Below, piece by piece: positions 51,421-60,539 of a stretch of 64,000 bases of DNA. Below the pieces are notes generated by a model that was not told the DNA's origin, did not search any database, and worked only from the letters and a program-made list of their open reading frames with translations. Source of the DNA: Candidatus Fermentithermobacillaceae bacterium (GTDB taxonomy: Bacteria > Bacillota > Sulfobacillia > Fermentithermobacillales > Fermentithermobacillaceae); assembly GCA_012837895.1 (NCBI GenBank), contig DUQH01000010.1:1-64000 (forward strand), in the 5' to 3' direction. The position numbers and the translations under genes are program-made. How positions within the stretch are numbered: the stretch's first letter is position 1; each line of letters opens with the position of its first letter.

Positions 51421-53126
51421 TCTTCTTTCCAAAGGGCGCTTGTCCCGGACAAAAAAGCGCAATCAGGCGCCTTCATGAATTGATGAACATACCTGTTCCT
51501 GTGCGCGTGGGTGAGACCGCAGTAGTGTCAACCAAAGTACACCTACAGGATCCTGCCCTGCCCGATAAGATTACCGCGGTGATGAACTCTGATGCCGGCC
51601 AGGTGTTTTATCACAGGAATGCCCAAAACGAAGTAATCCACATCGATGTGTTTCATTCTGAAGGCAGAATAAAGCCTGAGGATGTAGCCCGTTCAATAGT
51701 AGATGCAGTGTCGCGCACTAATTTGGAAACAATTGACGGCATCCCCGGCCCCTCGCTCATACCTTTCCTTCCCTACATCGACATTCAGACTGCAGTTGGA
51801 GGCGGCAGGGTTGACGGACCCCTCCTCTATGGACGTGAAGCAGGCGTGAGGCAGGCACATGTAACCCACGTTCACCTGGCCATTCTCAACGTGCATGTAC
51901 TGGTATCTTCCATTTTCGTCATTGTCGGGTCAGTGGAAGCTGCGATACAAAACGCAGGTTTAGAGCTGAGGAAGATAAGCTATGTAGCTGCGGAATCAGG
52001 TAGCGCACCAATGGACCTAGGGGACTACAGGACACTCACCGACTCGCTTCTCAAACAATCAGGCAGGGACCCCCTGACAAACACAACTCCGGCCTTGTCG
52101 TGGTACAGGGCTGAAGCCCTTGCCAGGCAGGCGGCCCAGGTGATCGGCACCACCGGCGACGCACTGGACCTTTTGCAAGCCCTGTCTGCCGGGATGCATC
52201 CCGACGAGCTCACAAGGTTCAGGGGTCCCAAGGGCCGGAAAACCGGTGAAATCCGCCAGGCGCTCATGAAGTCTGACCTGATTCAGTTGGACTGTCACCA
52301 ATACAAGCTTACCCCCCAGGGGGAAATGGCCCTGGACCACCTGCGGCGCCATAGTTCAGAAATAGAAGCTTATCTCAGGCGGCTGCTGTGGTCGCTGCCT
52401 GCTGCCAACATACCCGCGCCTGAAAGGAAGGGTACCACCCTCAAGCCAGGCAATGCAAGATCAAGGGGATATGCCCTGCCAAAAGAGCGAGGCGACATAG
52501 CAGGCCATCTGGCCGTAGCTGAAAGCATAATAGCCAAAGGCACAACCCGTGGTCCTTTGAAACCCTCCCACCTCCGGTTCTGGTATACCCGCGGGATAAA
52601 GTCCAGGCCTGTGGTGCTGCTGCTTGATGCGTCAGCATCCATGGCGGGAAAGCGCATGGCGGCGGCAAAAGAGTTTGCCAGGCACCTAATAATCACAAGC
52701 AAGGAAAAAGTATGCGTGGTCGTGTTTCAAGACTCAATGGTGGAAGTGATATGCGATTTCACCAAGAACCCACGCACGCTTGAAGCAGGGCTTGCCCGTA
52801 TACGGGCTGAAGGGCTTACGCCCCTAGCCAAAGGTTTGGAGAAGGTCGGTGAGCTTTGCCGGGGCAAAATCAACAAGCCACTAGTACTGTGTGTTACAGA
52901 CGGAATCCCGACTGTGCCTTACAGGACCCTTTCCCCCATTGAAGACGCAATATCCGCCGCGAAAAAGCTGGCAAGACAAGGCATACACATAGGTTGCATA
53001 GGACTTGAGCCGAACCACAGTTTCCTTAGGCAGATGATGCAGGCAGCTAAGGGATCTTTGTATATAGTTGACGAACTTGAAGCATCCACAATGGCAGCTA
53101 TAGCCCGCAAAGAACAAAGCGGATGA
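51417..53126 (+). CDS. VWA-domain protein (ChlD/BchD-like), partner of the AAA+ ATPase
   Basis: A 569-residue protein. The C-terminal von Willebrand A domain (about 400-560) has the metal site LLLDASASMAGKRM (D-x-S-x-S), the Thr in EGLTPLAKGLEKV and Asp in LCVTDGIPTVP. The N-terminal 300 residues are not recognised; a winged-helix-like stretch (LDLLQALSAGMHPDELTRF then KLTPQGEMALDHL) is near 245-305. The four-base overlap with the ChlI-like gene implies a fixed ratio. By analogy with MoxR/VWA and chelatase I/D pairs, it would couple ATPase motor work to an unknown client, for example a metal insertion. Confidence 0.87.
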   Translation: MIFFPKGACPGQKSAIRRLHELMNIPVPVRVGETAVVSTKVHLQDPALPDKITAVMNSDAGQVFYHRNAQNEVIHIDVFHSEGRIKPEDVARSIVDAVSRTNLETIDGIPGPSLIPFLPYIDIQTAVGGGRVDGPLLYGREAGVRQAHVTHVHLAILNVHVLVSSIFVIVGSVEAAIQNAGLELRKISYVAAESGSAPMDLGDYRTLTDSLLKQSGRDPLTNTTPALSWYRAEALARQAAQVIGTTGDALDLLQALSAGMHPDELTRFRGPKGRKTGEIRQALMKSDLIQLDCHQYKLTPQGEMALDHLRRHSSEIEAYLRRLLWSLPAANIPAPERKGTTLKPGNARSRGYALPKERGDIAGHLAVAESIIAKGTTRGPLKPSHLRFWYTRGIKSRPVVLLLDASASMAGKRMAAAKEFARHLIITSKEKVCVVVFQDSMVEVICDFTKNPRTLEAGLARIRAEGLTPLAKGLEKVGELCRGKINKPLVLCVTDGIPTVPYRTLSPIEDAISAAKKLARQGIHIGCIGLEPNHSFLRQMMQAAKGSLYIVDELEASTMAAIARKEQSG

Positions 53127-53245
53127 CATGTTTCAGAATCTGCTGCTTACTAACTGTTCCCCTGGATCCTGCCATGATCTCGCAGTAACAGTTTGAGGCC
53201 TGTATGAATAGATTGAGAGCACGAAGTTGCTGGGGAGGAGAACTG

Positions 53246-54808
53246 TTGAACGCTTTTCCGGGATATGCTCTTGGCGCCGCAAGTATGCAAGGTCCAGGGC
53301 AGGCACGCCACTTATTTCAAAACCCTAATCTGTCCCAAGAACGAGCTCCTATTATTGAGGCCCTGTTTGCGTACAGGGATATAGTCAGACTGCATATGCC
53401 CGGCCACAGGGGAGGAAAGGGGGCTGATCCGCTCTTTGCGTCGTTACTTGGGCAGGAGGCTCTTCTGAGTGACGTCACAGGTGTACCTGCCATGGATGAA
53501 CTGCATGAACCCCATGGATGCATCCGGGAAGCACAGGAACTTGCAGCAGGTCTTTTCGGCGCAGAGCAGACCTATTTCGTCGTCAACGGAACCTCAGGCG
53601 CTATTCACACTATGGTGCTCTCGGCGCTCAATGACGGAGATTACATCGTAATACCGCGAAACATACACAAGTCGATCCTGTCTGCCATAATCCTTGCAGG
53701 TGCCCACCCCTTATTTGTCCAGCCGGTATACGACGAATATCTAGGGTTTGCCTTGGGAGTTGAGAAGCGCACCCTCATCCGGTTCCTGAACACCAACCCA
53801 GATGCCCAGAATGCTAAAGCTGTGTTGCTTGTCAATCCTACTTACTATGGAACTACCCAGAACCTTACCTCAATATGCCGGGCAATCCACAAACGTGGAA
53901 AACTGTTGCTGGTTGATGAAGCCCACGGCCCTCATTTCCATTTTCACAGAAGCTTGCCTGAGCCTGCCCTGAGGTCTGGAGCAGACGCCGTCGCCCAGGG
54001 TGCCCATAAGATGATTGGCGCCCTAACCCAGGCATCAATGCTGCACATACAGGGACCTAGGATTGACAGGGCGCGCGCTAAAGCATGGTTCCAGTGCTTG
54101 ACGTCAACCAGCGCTTCGTACCTGTTGCTGGCATCCCTGGATGCTGCAAGGCGCCAAATGGCTCTTCACGGGCCGGAACTTATAGGCCGTGCGATTGAAC
54201 TGGCCGACACATTGAGGGAAGAAGTAAACCATATCTCAGGTCTATACTGCTTCGGTCATGAAATTACGGGTCAACCCGGGGTAGACGCGCTGGATCCCAC
54301 TAAGGTAACAATAACCGTGAAAGAACTTGGGATCACCGGATACCAAGCTGAAATCTTCCTAAGAGACAAAATGGGGATCCAGGTAGAAATGTCTGACCTG
54401 AACAACGTCTTGGTAATCATGAGTTTCGGGAATACGGCAGAAGATATCCGCGCGCTCCTGCAAGGCCTGCGCGCCCTTAAGCGTGCCGCTGAAATCGGGC
54501 AAATCCCTAAGAAGCTAAAGGCAGTCCAGGAAACCGTACCTAACCTTCCCCCTATCCCAGAAATGGCGCTTACCCCAAGAAAGGCTGTGCAGGGTAAATG
54601 CACAAGAGTGCCCCTTAACGAAAGCTTGGGCCGGGTCAGCGCTGAAGTGGTCACTTGCTACCCACCGGGCATCCCTATCCTGTACCCGGGCGAAGTGATC
54701 TCAAAGGAAACTCTGGACTACCTCGACATGATGAAGAAATTGGCGTTTGGGATTTCAGGTCCTGAGGACAAGACACTAACTACACTACGAGTGGTGGAAA
54801 ACGTGTGA
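53246..54808 (+). CDS. Orn/Lys/Arg decarboxylase-family PLP enzyme
   Basis: A 520-residue PLP decarboxylase of the small SpeA/YaaO-like branch. Motifs are RLHMPGHRGGKGADPLF, FVVNGTSGAIHTMVLSAL, the aspartate-histidine in LLLVDEAHGPHFHFH, the Schiff-base Lys in QGAHKMIGALTQAS, and the C-terminal CYPPGIPILYPGE. It would make agmatine, cadaverine or a related polyamine; the substrate cannot be read out. TTG 53246 is preferred for its GGGGAGGAG; ATG 53204 with GAGG five bases upstream is a real alternative. It overlaps the following amidase gene by four bases. Confidence 0.9.
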   Translation: MNAFPGYALGAASMQGPGQARHLFQNPNLSQERAPIIEALFAYRDIVRLHMPGHRGGKGADPLFASLLGQEALLSDVTGVPAMDELHEPHGCIREAQELAAGLFGAEQTYFVVNGTSGAIHTMVLSALNDGDYIVIPRNIHKSILSAIILAGAHPLFVQPVYDEYLGFALGVEKRTLIRFLNTNPDAQNAKAVLLVNPTYYGTTQNLTSICRAIHKRGKLLLVDEAHGPHFHFHRSLPEPALRSGADAVAQGAHKMIGALTQASMLHIQGPRIDRARAKAWFQCLTSTSASYLLLASLDAARRQMALHGPELIGRAIELADTLREEVNHISGLYCFGHEITGQPGVDALDPTKVTITVKELGITGYQAEIFLRDKMGIQVEMSDLNNVLVIMSFGNTAEDIRALLQGLRALKRAAEIGQIPKKLKAVQETVPNLPPIPEMALTPRKAVQGKCTRVPLNESLGRVSAEVVTCYPPGIPILYPGEVISKETLDYLDMMKKLAFGISGPEDKTLTTLRVVENV

Positions 54809-55839
54809 AAAAAGCGATCTTGAATGCCTGGCCTTCGGTAGTGGTTGGTGACAGGAACCAGTGGCAGTCCAAACTTACGCTGGAACTCACTGGATTGCCT
54901 GAGGAAATAAGGTTTAGGGCGTTGCCGGATAACGCAGGTACTAACACTGGACTTAAGCCCGCACATGCAGCGGGCTTTGCAGCCGGCCTGAGTGCCCTTT
55001 GCAAAGATGCTCATAGGTATAGGTTCACCCTCCAAGGTGTGGACCTTGTTATGGCAGAGGACGATATTGTGGTAGCTGATGGGCTTATAAAACTGGTGAG
55101 GGTACACCCAGGCCGCCATACAGGACCCGGGAATATGTCAGAAAGCCTGCCCCAAATACACCTGGATATTTTCACCGAATACCCGTTGCCGGAACAAGGT
55201 GACAAGCTAGCTGTAGACATACAGCAGACTCCCGGCCTACCTGCTACAGTAACCTTTAGTTTTTCGCGCAAGCCGTTGCGGGACCTCTTAGGAGGTGTCA
55301 GAATCGGGATTGATCCGGGGCACGGGGGCAAGGATAAGGGTATCCAAGGCCCTGTTGATCTTACAGAGAAATATGTAGCGCTTGAGATATCCAGGGAACT
55401 ATGTAACTTACTTGAGCTGTCAGGAGCCCATCTGGTAGTTACACGCACCGGCGATCTGGATGTGACGGAAAAAGAGCGATTGCACATACTCAGGGCAGGA
55501 AATCCGGCGCTGTGCGTTGAGATCCATGTCTCAGGCAGCGACAACCCCCTTGCACAGGTTTACAAGCTTGCAGCAACCCAGGACTGCAGCGATTCACAAC
55601 TACTTGGAAGGGAGATAGCCCTGGCGTTACATGAACGTATGGGTATCAGGCCTGAATCAGCCGTTTTGCCGCCCCGGCCTGGCCTGGAGGTGCCGTATGT
55701 CAGGGTAGAGCCCCTATGCCTGACCTATTTTGCCGACGAAGCCAACTTCAGGGCACCCCTGTTTAGGAAAAGGCTTGCTCAATCAATATACAACGGTATC
55801 TCGCGATACCTCCATAAGACCAAGGTCCGGCAATCGTGA
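54805..55839 (+). CDS. N-acetylmuramoyl-L-alanine amidase (Amidase_3)
   Basis: A 344-residue zinc hydrolase that cleaves the bond between MurNAc and the stem peptide. The catalytic domain fills residues about 165-340: zinc His in IGIDPGHGGKDKG, zinc Glu in LTEKYVALEI, His in CVEIHVSGSDN, and the catalytic Glu in YVRVEPLCLTYFADEANF. The first 160 residues resemble a beta-rich domain and lack a clear signal peptide. The GTG start overlaps the decarboxylase stop (GTGA). Without an export signal it might act in the cytoplasm, in spores or on recycled muropeptides; this is inference. Confidence 0.88.
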   Translation: MKKAILNAWPSVVVGDRNQWQSKLTLELTGLPEEIRFRALPDNAGTNTGLKPAHAAGFAAGLSALCKDAHRYRFTLQGVDLVMAEDDIVVADGLIKLVRVHPGRHTGPGNMSESLPQIHLDIFTEYPLPEQGDKLAVDIQQTPGLPATVTFSFSRKPLRDLLGGVRIGIDPGHGGKDKGIQGPVDLTEKYVALEISRELCNLLELSGAHLVVTRTGDLDVTEKERLHILRAGNPALCVEIHVSGSDNPLAQVYKLAATQDCSDSQLLGREIALALHERMGIRPESAVLPPRPGLEVPYVRVEPLCLTYFADEANFRAPLFRKRLAQSIYNGISRYLHKTKVRQS

Positions 55840-55873
55840 GAGAACCGTGGGAGAACCCTTGAGGTGAGCTCAA

Positions 55874-56566
55874 GTGCCATACCGCTGGAGTGAACAAAAC
55901 ACCGCCATACTGAGAATCCGGACCCACCTTATCACTGAAAAGGATGACCCTGTCGATGTGATCGACAAGTACACCAAAGCCATAGCAGCGCCTGGGGATC
56001 TGGTGGGGATAGCTGAATCAGTGGTAGCCATTATGCAGGGACGGGCTATTGATCCGGACGCTGTGAAGCCAGGAATCCTGGCCCGTCTCTTGTCCAGATT
56101 TGCACACCCCGATTCCAGTGTTTCGGCGGTGCGTTCAATGCAAATGGCTATCAAAGAAGTAGGGGTTCCCAAGATCATGGCAGCTGCGTTGTGTGCCCTG
56201 GTAGGAAAAATCCTAGGTATCAAAGGGTTGTTCTTCCGGGTGGCAGGTCCTGAAGTGGCCCAAATCGACGATTCCGGCGGAACAATGCCGCCGTTTGAGA
56301 GGCATATAATCCTTGGGCCCAAGCACCCTGACAGGGTGGCCAGGCAAGTGTGGAAACGAACAGGGTTATGGACTTTGATACTCGATGTCAACGATAAAGG
56401 GGCTGTAGACATACTCGGAAGTAGTCTCCCGCTCAAGCCCCATCAATCTGAGTTCATCAAACACGTCCTCAGGTCCAACCCCTTTGGCAACGACGATCAG
56501 AAAACCCCTCTCATATTGATCAAGTTCCTAAAACCAGGAGCCGGGGAAATCCCCGGCCCCGTATAG
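55874..56566 (+). CDS. CofE-like (F420-0:gamma-glutamyl ligase family) protein
   Basis: A 230-residue protein that resembles the CofE family: RIRTHLITEKDDPVDVIDKY, then PGDLVGIAESVVAIMQGRAI, and the C-terminal DVNDKGAVDILGSS. CofE adds glutamate to coenzyme F420. Many Clostridia hold this homologue without other F420 genes, so it may glutamylate something else. The start is GTG 55874 behind GAGGTGAG. It follows the amidase by 34 bases. A GCCGGGG/CCCCGGC hairpin lies in its last codons, and ACATAG-TCTTCT-CTATGT follows in the 21-base gap to the convergent SLH gene. Confidence 0.75.
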   Translation: MPYRWSEQNTAILRIRTHLITEKDDPVDVIDKYTKAIAAPGDLVGIAESVVAIMQGRAIDPDAVKPGILARLLSRFAHPDSSVSAVRSMQMAIKEVGVPKIMAAALCALVGKILGIKGLFFRVAGPEVAQIDDSGGTMPPFERHIILGPKHPDRVARQVWKRTGLWTLILDVNDKGAVDILGSSLPLKPHQSEFIKHVLRSNPFGNDDQKTPLILIKFLKPGAGEIPGPV

Positions 56567-56587
56567 ACATAGTCTTCTCTATGTTGC

Positions 56588-58894
56588 CTACTGTCTTGAC
56601 TCTATCCTGATCTCAACCGCTGTGTGACCGTCTAAGGCGACTCTCACAACATCACCCTTCCTGAGATCTTCCCAACCCAAGGTCCTGTTGTTGTAGCTAA
56701 CCTTCGTTTCAGAATCTGCTATCACCAGAGTCTTCTCTCCCTGGTATTCGACAATCAGGACCGCCGCATAATCGTAGCGGGTAACGGTTTCAATCTTGCC
56801 ATAGAGATCTCCGAAAGGAATTGCCTGCTTCGTAGCCAGAACTTCTATCTTTACCGCTTCTTCACCGTCGTGCTTCACCTTTACCTTGTCGCCAGCTGCC
56901 AGTCTGTCAGCGGAAATCTTGGTAGTTCCCCGGAAGATTTCAGTTGCGGAGCCTACAGTGAGCACCAACTGCTTGCAGTCGTCCTGCTTTATGGTTATGA
57001 TCCGTGTCCTGACAGTGGGTCCGGCCTTTATCTCAGCGATAATGCCTGTAGTTTCCTGAGCCTCATCGTATTTCTCAACGATCTCGACTTCTACTCCGTT
57101 ATCTTTCGCCAGTTTCACCCTTACCTTATCTCCGGCCTGTATCTGAGTCCTGGGTACAAGCTCGCCTTTGTATGTTACCTTCACATTGGAAGCCAGGGTG
57201 ATTCTGTGGGTCTTGTTACTGCTATCCTGTACTTCAATGCTCATTTCGTCCTTTGACACGCGTGTCCTGGTAACAACTCCTGAGACGTACCGGACCTCGC
57301 TCAGCCGTTCAATTACCTGTATATAGACAACCCGGTTGTCTACAATCACAAAAGCAGCTACATCGCCAACGGCCAGATCTTTGAAGCTTATGGTGTCGCC
57401 TTCGTACTTAATTACAACGTCAGCATGCAGGGTTAAGGAACGCTTCCTGCCGGCATCAGTCTCGATTTCCAGGGTACGCGTACTGCCTGAGGTTTGCTTT
57501 GCCTTAATTGTGCCGGTCAGATGGGTACTTTCATCTTCAAGTATCCGGATATAGTACAGTTTGCCATTTTGCAGTTTCCCGAAAATAACGTCTCCTGCCG
57601 CAAGCCGGGAAGCTGCATATTCGTAACGCCCGTCAGTTACTGTGCAATCCCGGTCCAGGGTAAGAGTCTCTGAACCCTTGTCTGTCTTAACTGTAATTAC
57701 CACTTCGCCTTTGCTCGTGGTGAGTTTTGTTACAATCGTACCCACAATCTCACCGGTTTTTATTGGCGCGGGAGTGCCACGCTTGACTATGGTAATCAGA
57801 ACTGCAACATCAGCCGGGTTGGTCAGTACCTTCACTGTATCCCCAACTCTGATGTCGCTTACCGAACCCTGTTTTGAGTCTTCCAGGAACACAACTGCAT
57901 CCTTGGAAACCGGATATTCGTACACCTTGCCTGAAGCAACCATGATTTCAATGGAATTCCTTGAGACATCAACCACGGTTCCCGTGATATAGTACGGCAT
58001 CTCATCAGGAAGTTCTTCGTTGATCAGCCTGTCAAGTATGGCGGCCATCTCAGCCCTGGTAACCGGTTTGTTGGGCTGGAACGTGTTGTCAACGTATCCT
58101 TTGAACAGGCCCATGTCCACCGCTTGTGCTACGTATCCCCAATAGCCGTCAGGAATCGCCTTGGCATCTTTGAAATCCAATTTAGCATTCATCTTAGCTT
58201 CAGCAAGTTTGCCGTTTCCGCTGGCTCTGACCAAAGCTTTGGCTACCCATGCGCGGGTTGCCGGTTTTTCTGGATGCAGGTCATCCAGTTCCACCCATCC
58301 CTCATCCACAGCAATAAGGATGTATCCCAGGGACCATCTTGCGGATTCGGGCACATAGGGATACCATGAGCCGTTTGAGTAGAACCATCCAGGAGCGTCG
58401 TCATTTTCATACTTCCAGTAATACCAGTGGTTTTTCAGCCTCTTGTTATCTTGCTTCTTTATGTCCTGGTCAATGCTCAGATATATGCTACCAAACCTTT
58501 TCGCTAGTTCCTCAGCTTCATCTTCCAGGCCAAAAGCCCTCACCATCATGGCCAGGGCTTCAGCTTGTTTCACCGGATCATTGGGTTTGAATACATTGCC
58601 GTCGTAACCTGAAATTATCCCAAAGCCACGCATCCTCAAAATGGATTCAAGCGCCCAGAAAGATGCCCCAACATCAGAGAAGCCCAGCTTGTGGGTCTGT
58701 TTCAAGACCTTCTCTGCCTGTTTCATCAGTTTTTCTATCATCTTGGCCATCTGCTTTTGCGACTTGCTCTTGGCTTCAGCGAACCCGGACATCCCCACCA
58801 GGATTGAAAACATCAATACCAGGACCAATGCAGTCCTAAGTATCAGTCTTGCTGACCTGGACGGCCGGTACGTAAGTTTTTTCCCACCAGCCAA
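56588..58894 (-). CDS. SLH-domain surface protein with six tandem beta repeats
   Basis: A 768-residue secreted protein. A basic N-terminus and hydrophobic stretch (LILRTALVLVLMFSILVGMS) form a signal peptide, cut near FAEAKS. SLH-type segments follow at about 55-290: FSDVGASFWALESILRMRG and SGYDGNVFKPNDPVKQAEAL, a divergent one, and GYWGYVAQAVDMGLFKGYVD with NTFQPNKPVTRAEMAAIL. Residues 300-768 are six repeats of about 72 residues, each ending in a G-D-x-V/I turn. SLH units bind pyruvylated cell-wall polymers. The start is TTG 58894 behind AGGAGGCGG. It is probably an S-layer or outer structural protein; no enzyme domain is seen. Confidence 0.92.
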   Translation of the reverse strand: MAGGKKLTYRPSRSARLILRTALVLVLMFSILVGMSGFAEAKSKSQKQMAKMIEKLMKQAEKVLKQTHKLGFSDVGASFWALESILRMRGFGIISGYDGNVFKPNDPVKQAEALAMMVRAFGLEDEAEELAKRFGSIYLSIDQDIKKQDNKRLKNHWYYWKYENDDAPGWFYSNGSWYPYVPESARWSLGYILIAVDEGWVELDDLHPEKPATRAWVAKALVRASGNGKLAEAKMNAKLDFKDAKAIPDGYWGYVAQAVDMGLFKGYVDNTFQPNKPVTRAEMAAILDRLINEELPDEMPYYITGTVVDVSRNSIEIMVASGKVYEYPVSKDAVVFLEDSKQGSVSDIRVGDTVKVLTNPADVAVLITIVKRGTPAPIKTGEIVGTIVTKLTTSKGEVVITVKTDKGSETLTLDRDCTVTDGRYEYAASRLAAGDVIFGKLQNGKLYYIRILEDESTHLTGTIKAKQTSGSTRTLEIETDAGRKRSLTLHADVVIKYEGDTISFKDLAVGDVAAFVIVDNRVVYIQVIERLSEVRYVSGVVTRTRVSKDEMSIEVQDSSNKTHRITLASNVKVTYKGELVPRTQIQAGDKVRVKLAKDNGVEVEIVEKYDEAQETTGIIAEIKAGPTVRTRIITIKQDDCKQLVLTVGSATEIFRGTTKISADRLAAGDKVKVKHDGEEAVKIEVLATKQAIPFGDLYGKIETVTRYDYAAVLIVEYQGEKTLVIADSETKVSYNNRTLGWEDLRKGDVVRVALDGHTAVEIRIESRQ

Positions 58895-59148
58895 ACTTAC
58901 CGCCTCCTATACTGGTTTGCATTTGGGTCAAGGTTGCCCCTGTTATGCTGGGACAAGTCAAACCCGAATGCTTTCAGCTATACAATCGACGGGAGGCGAT
59001 TGCTTGTGGGTGTGTATCATGCCATTTTTTGTTTGTGGTGCCTATTTATGTGGCTTGAATGCTCCTGACTTGGCGGCTTCTAGACTCGGCCTGTAACGCT
59101 TCGGCGGCCTGGCAGTTGGACAGAAGATGTGAAACTCAGCGGCCTTAA

Positions 59149-59649
59149 CTAACTCCCTTGGAGTCTCTCTAGGAGTTCTGAGTAGAATCCGGCGTCGCTA
59201 TCGCATGAAGCTGAGAGCCGTTCCATGGGACACAATCCATCACCGGTGCGGTTTAGTATCGATGGCACGAATTCACGTCCATCCACCTGTATACCCCTGG
59301 CAGCAGCTTCAGCCAGCACCGGTTGGCTCACCAGGCCTCCCCACATCGCCCTGGCCCTCATGAGCACTCCCAGTCTGAAAGCAGCGAGACCAAGCACCCT
59401 GTCGCCAAATACAAGATTGGGGTGCTGGCGTGCAGTTTGGCCCATTCTCTGCAGGATCAGAAGAGCAGGCTTAATCCCACTGCCTTTTTCCCTATCCAGC
59501 ACCTTTCCGTCAGCAACAAGCACTGAAGACCATCCTGAATCAATCTGCTGTTTCGCTGATTCAAGGCTGAGGGAAATGCTGTGTTCATCTTGTCTGCAAG
59601 CCTTTGAACAGGTGCAATCTTTCGAATCGGTTTGCTCAAATCTTGGCAA
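59149..59649 (-). CDS. DUF1893 (TM1506-like) protein
   Basis: A 166-residue protein of the DUF1893 family, whose structure resembles cytidine deaminases without obvious activity. Diagnostic segments: WSSVLVADGKVLDREKGSGI, KPALLILQRM, VFGDRVLGLAAFRLGVLMRA and LSQPVLAEAAARGIQV-like text (here SQPVLAEAAARGIQVDGREF), then ILNRTGDGLCPMERLS. A Cys-rich N-terminal tail (CTCSKACRQ) precedes the domain. The start is TTG 59649 behind GGGGGAAGG. No operon partner is adjacent. Its function is unknown. Confidence 0.82.
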   Translation of the reverse strand: MPRFEQTDSKDCTCSKACRQDEHSISLSLESAKQQIDSGWSSVLVADGKVLDREKGSGIKPALLILQRMGQTARQHPNLVFGDRVLGLAAFRLGVLMRARAMWGGLVSQPVLAEAAARGIQVDGREFVPSILNRTGDGLCPMERLSASCDSDAGFYSELLERLQGS

Positions 59650-60071
59650 ATGACCTTCCCCCTCATGACTAGTCTATCGTATGATACCAGGTCTTGCATA
59701 CCTCAGCATCAACAAGGTATCAAGATCGGCCAGGTTTCCGCTGGACTCGATACGAAATCGACCACTTCCGCATCAAACCTGGTACTGAAATCAAGCACCT
59801 TAAGCCTAAGCTGGTATCAAAACCGACCACGTTGGGAGCAAACCTTAGGGTGTATCACTGCTTTCCCGCAATTGCCATGTCGCCGGTCAAGGCCGTATTC
59901 CCGCATGACCATTTAAGCATGTCATAACAGTTTTGGCACGAACCTGCAAACGCAAGTCTAAGTCACCGATCCAGGACATCAATCATCATCACATTCAAAA
60001 ACCGGTGGGGATTTTCCTCCTGGTAATGATTTTCCGGAAAACAAGGCATCATATGTCTGAGGTGGTTAATC
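59650..60071. other. Gene-less 420-bp gap with diverged 33-bp repeats
   Basis: No gene is accepted here. Four adjacent 33-bp units start at 59712, 59745, 59778 and 59811, sharing the core GGTATCAAGATCGGCCA in variant forms. They remain in one open frame on the plus strand (59694-59927) without a ribosome binding site. The rest holds the leader of the next membrane protein gene. Confidence 0.35.
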
Positions 60072-60518
60072 ATGCGAAACCTGTGGACCAGAGCCCTTTG
60101 GGGTGGCGTTACCGGAATAGCTGCGATGGACATTATTTTGGGAATCGGCAGAAGCGCCGGATTGGTACAACTCAACCTGTTGGGGGGGCTGGCTGATCTG
60201 GTGTCAACCGGGGGCGTAGCGTATTCTACCAGCGGGGCAATCTTAGGTTTTGTGATCCATTTGCTTGCCGGTGTGTTGTGGGCGCTGCTTTTCGCCGTGA
60301 TAGTGCGCAACTTGCATTCCAGGCATAATCTAATCCTGGGGCTCATCAACGGGCTTGTCGTGTGGCTCCTGTGGGGACTTATCTTACCGCCTCTGGGAAT
60401 CACGCCCCAACCGTGGAGTCTGGGGACTCCCAACACCATCATGACTTTGATAGCTAGCTTGGTCTATGGTTTAGCCACAGGGATTGCCACAAGCGAAGAC
60501 CTTCTGGCAATAACGTGA
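60072..60518 (+). CDS. Small four-helix membrane protein
   Basis: A 148-residue protein with four predicted membrane helices: ALWGGVTGIAAMDIILGIGR, AILGFVIHLLAGVLWALLFA, LILGLINGLVVWLLWGLIL and TIMTLIASLVYGLATGIA. It has few charged residues and no motif that I can assign. GAGGTGG precedes the ATG. The family is not recognised; a conserved integral membrane protein of unknown function is the honest call. It converges with the DedA-family gene 21 bases away. Confidence 0.75.
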   Translation: MRNLWTRALWGGVTGIAAMDIILGIGRSAGLVQLNLLGGLADLVSTGGVAYSTSGAILGFVIHLLAGVLWALLFAVIVRNLHSRHNLILGLINGLVVWLLWGLILPPLGITPQPWSLGTPNTIMTLIASLVYGLATGIATSEDLLAIT

Positions 60519-60539
60519 CAAAACAACGGGAACCTGACG

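Noticed and set aside
59694-59927. A 77-residue plus-strand frame in the gap before the small membrane protein
   Set aside because: No ribosome binding site and no recognised family; kept only as a repeat observation.
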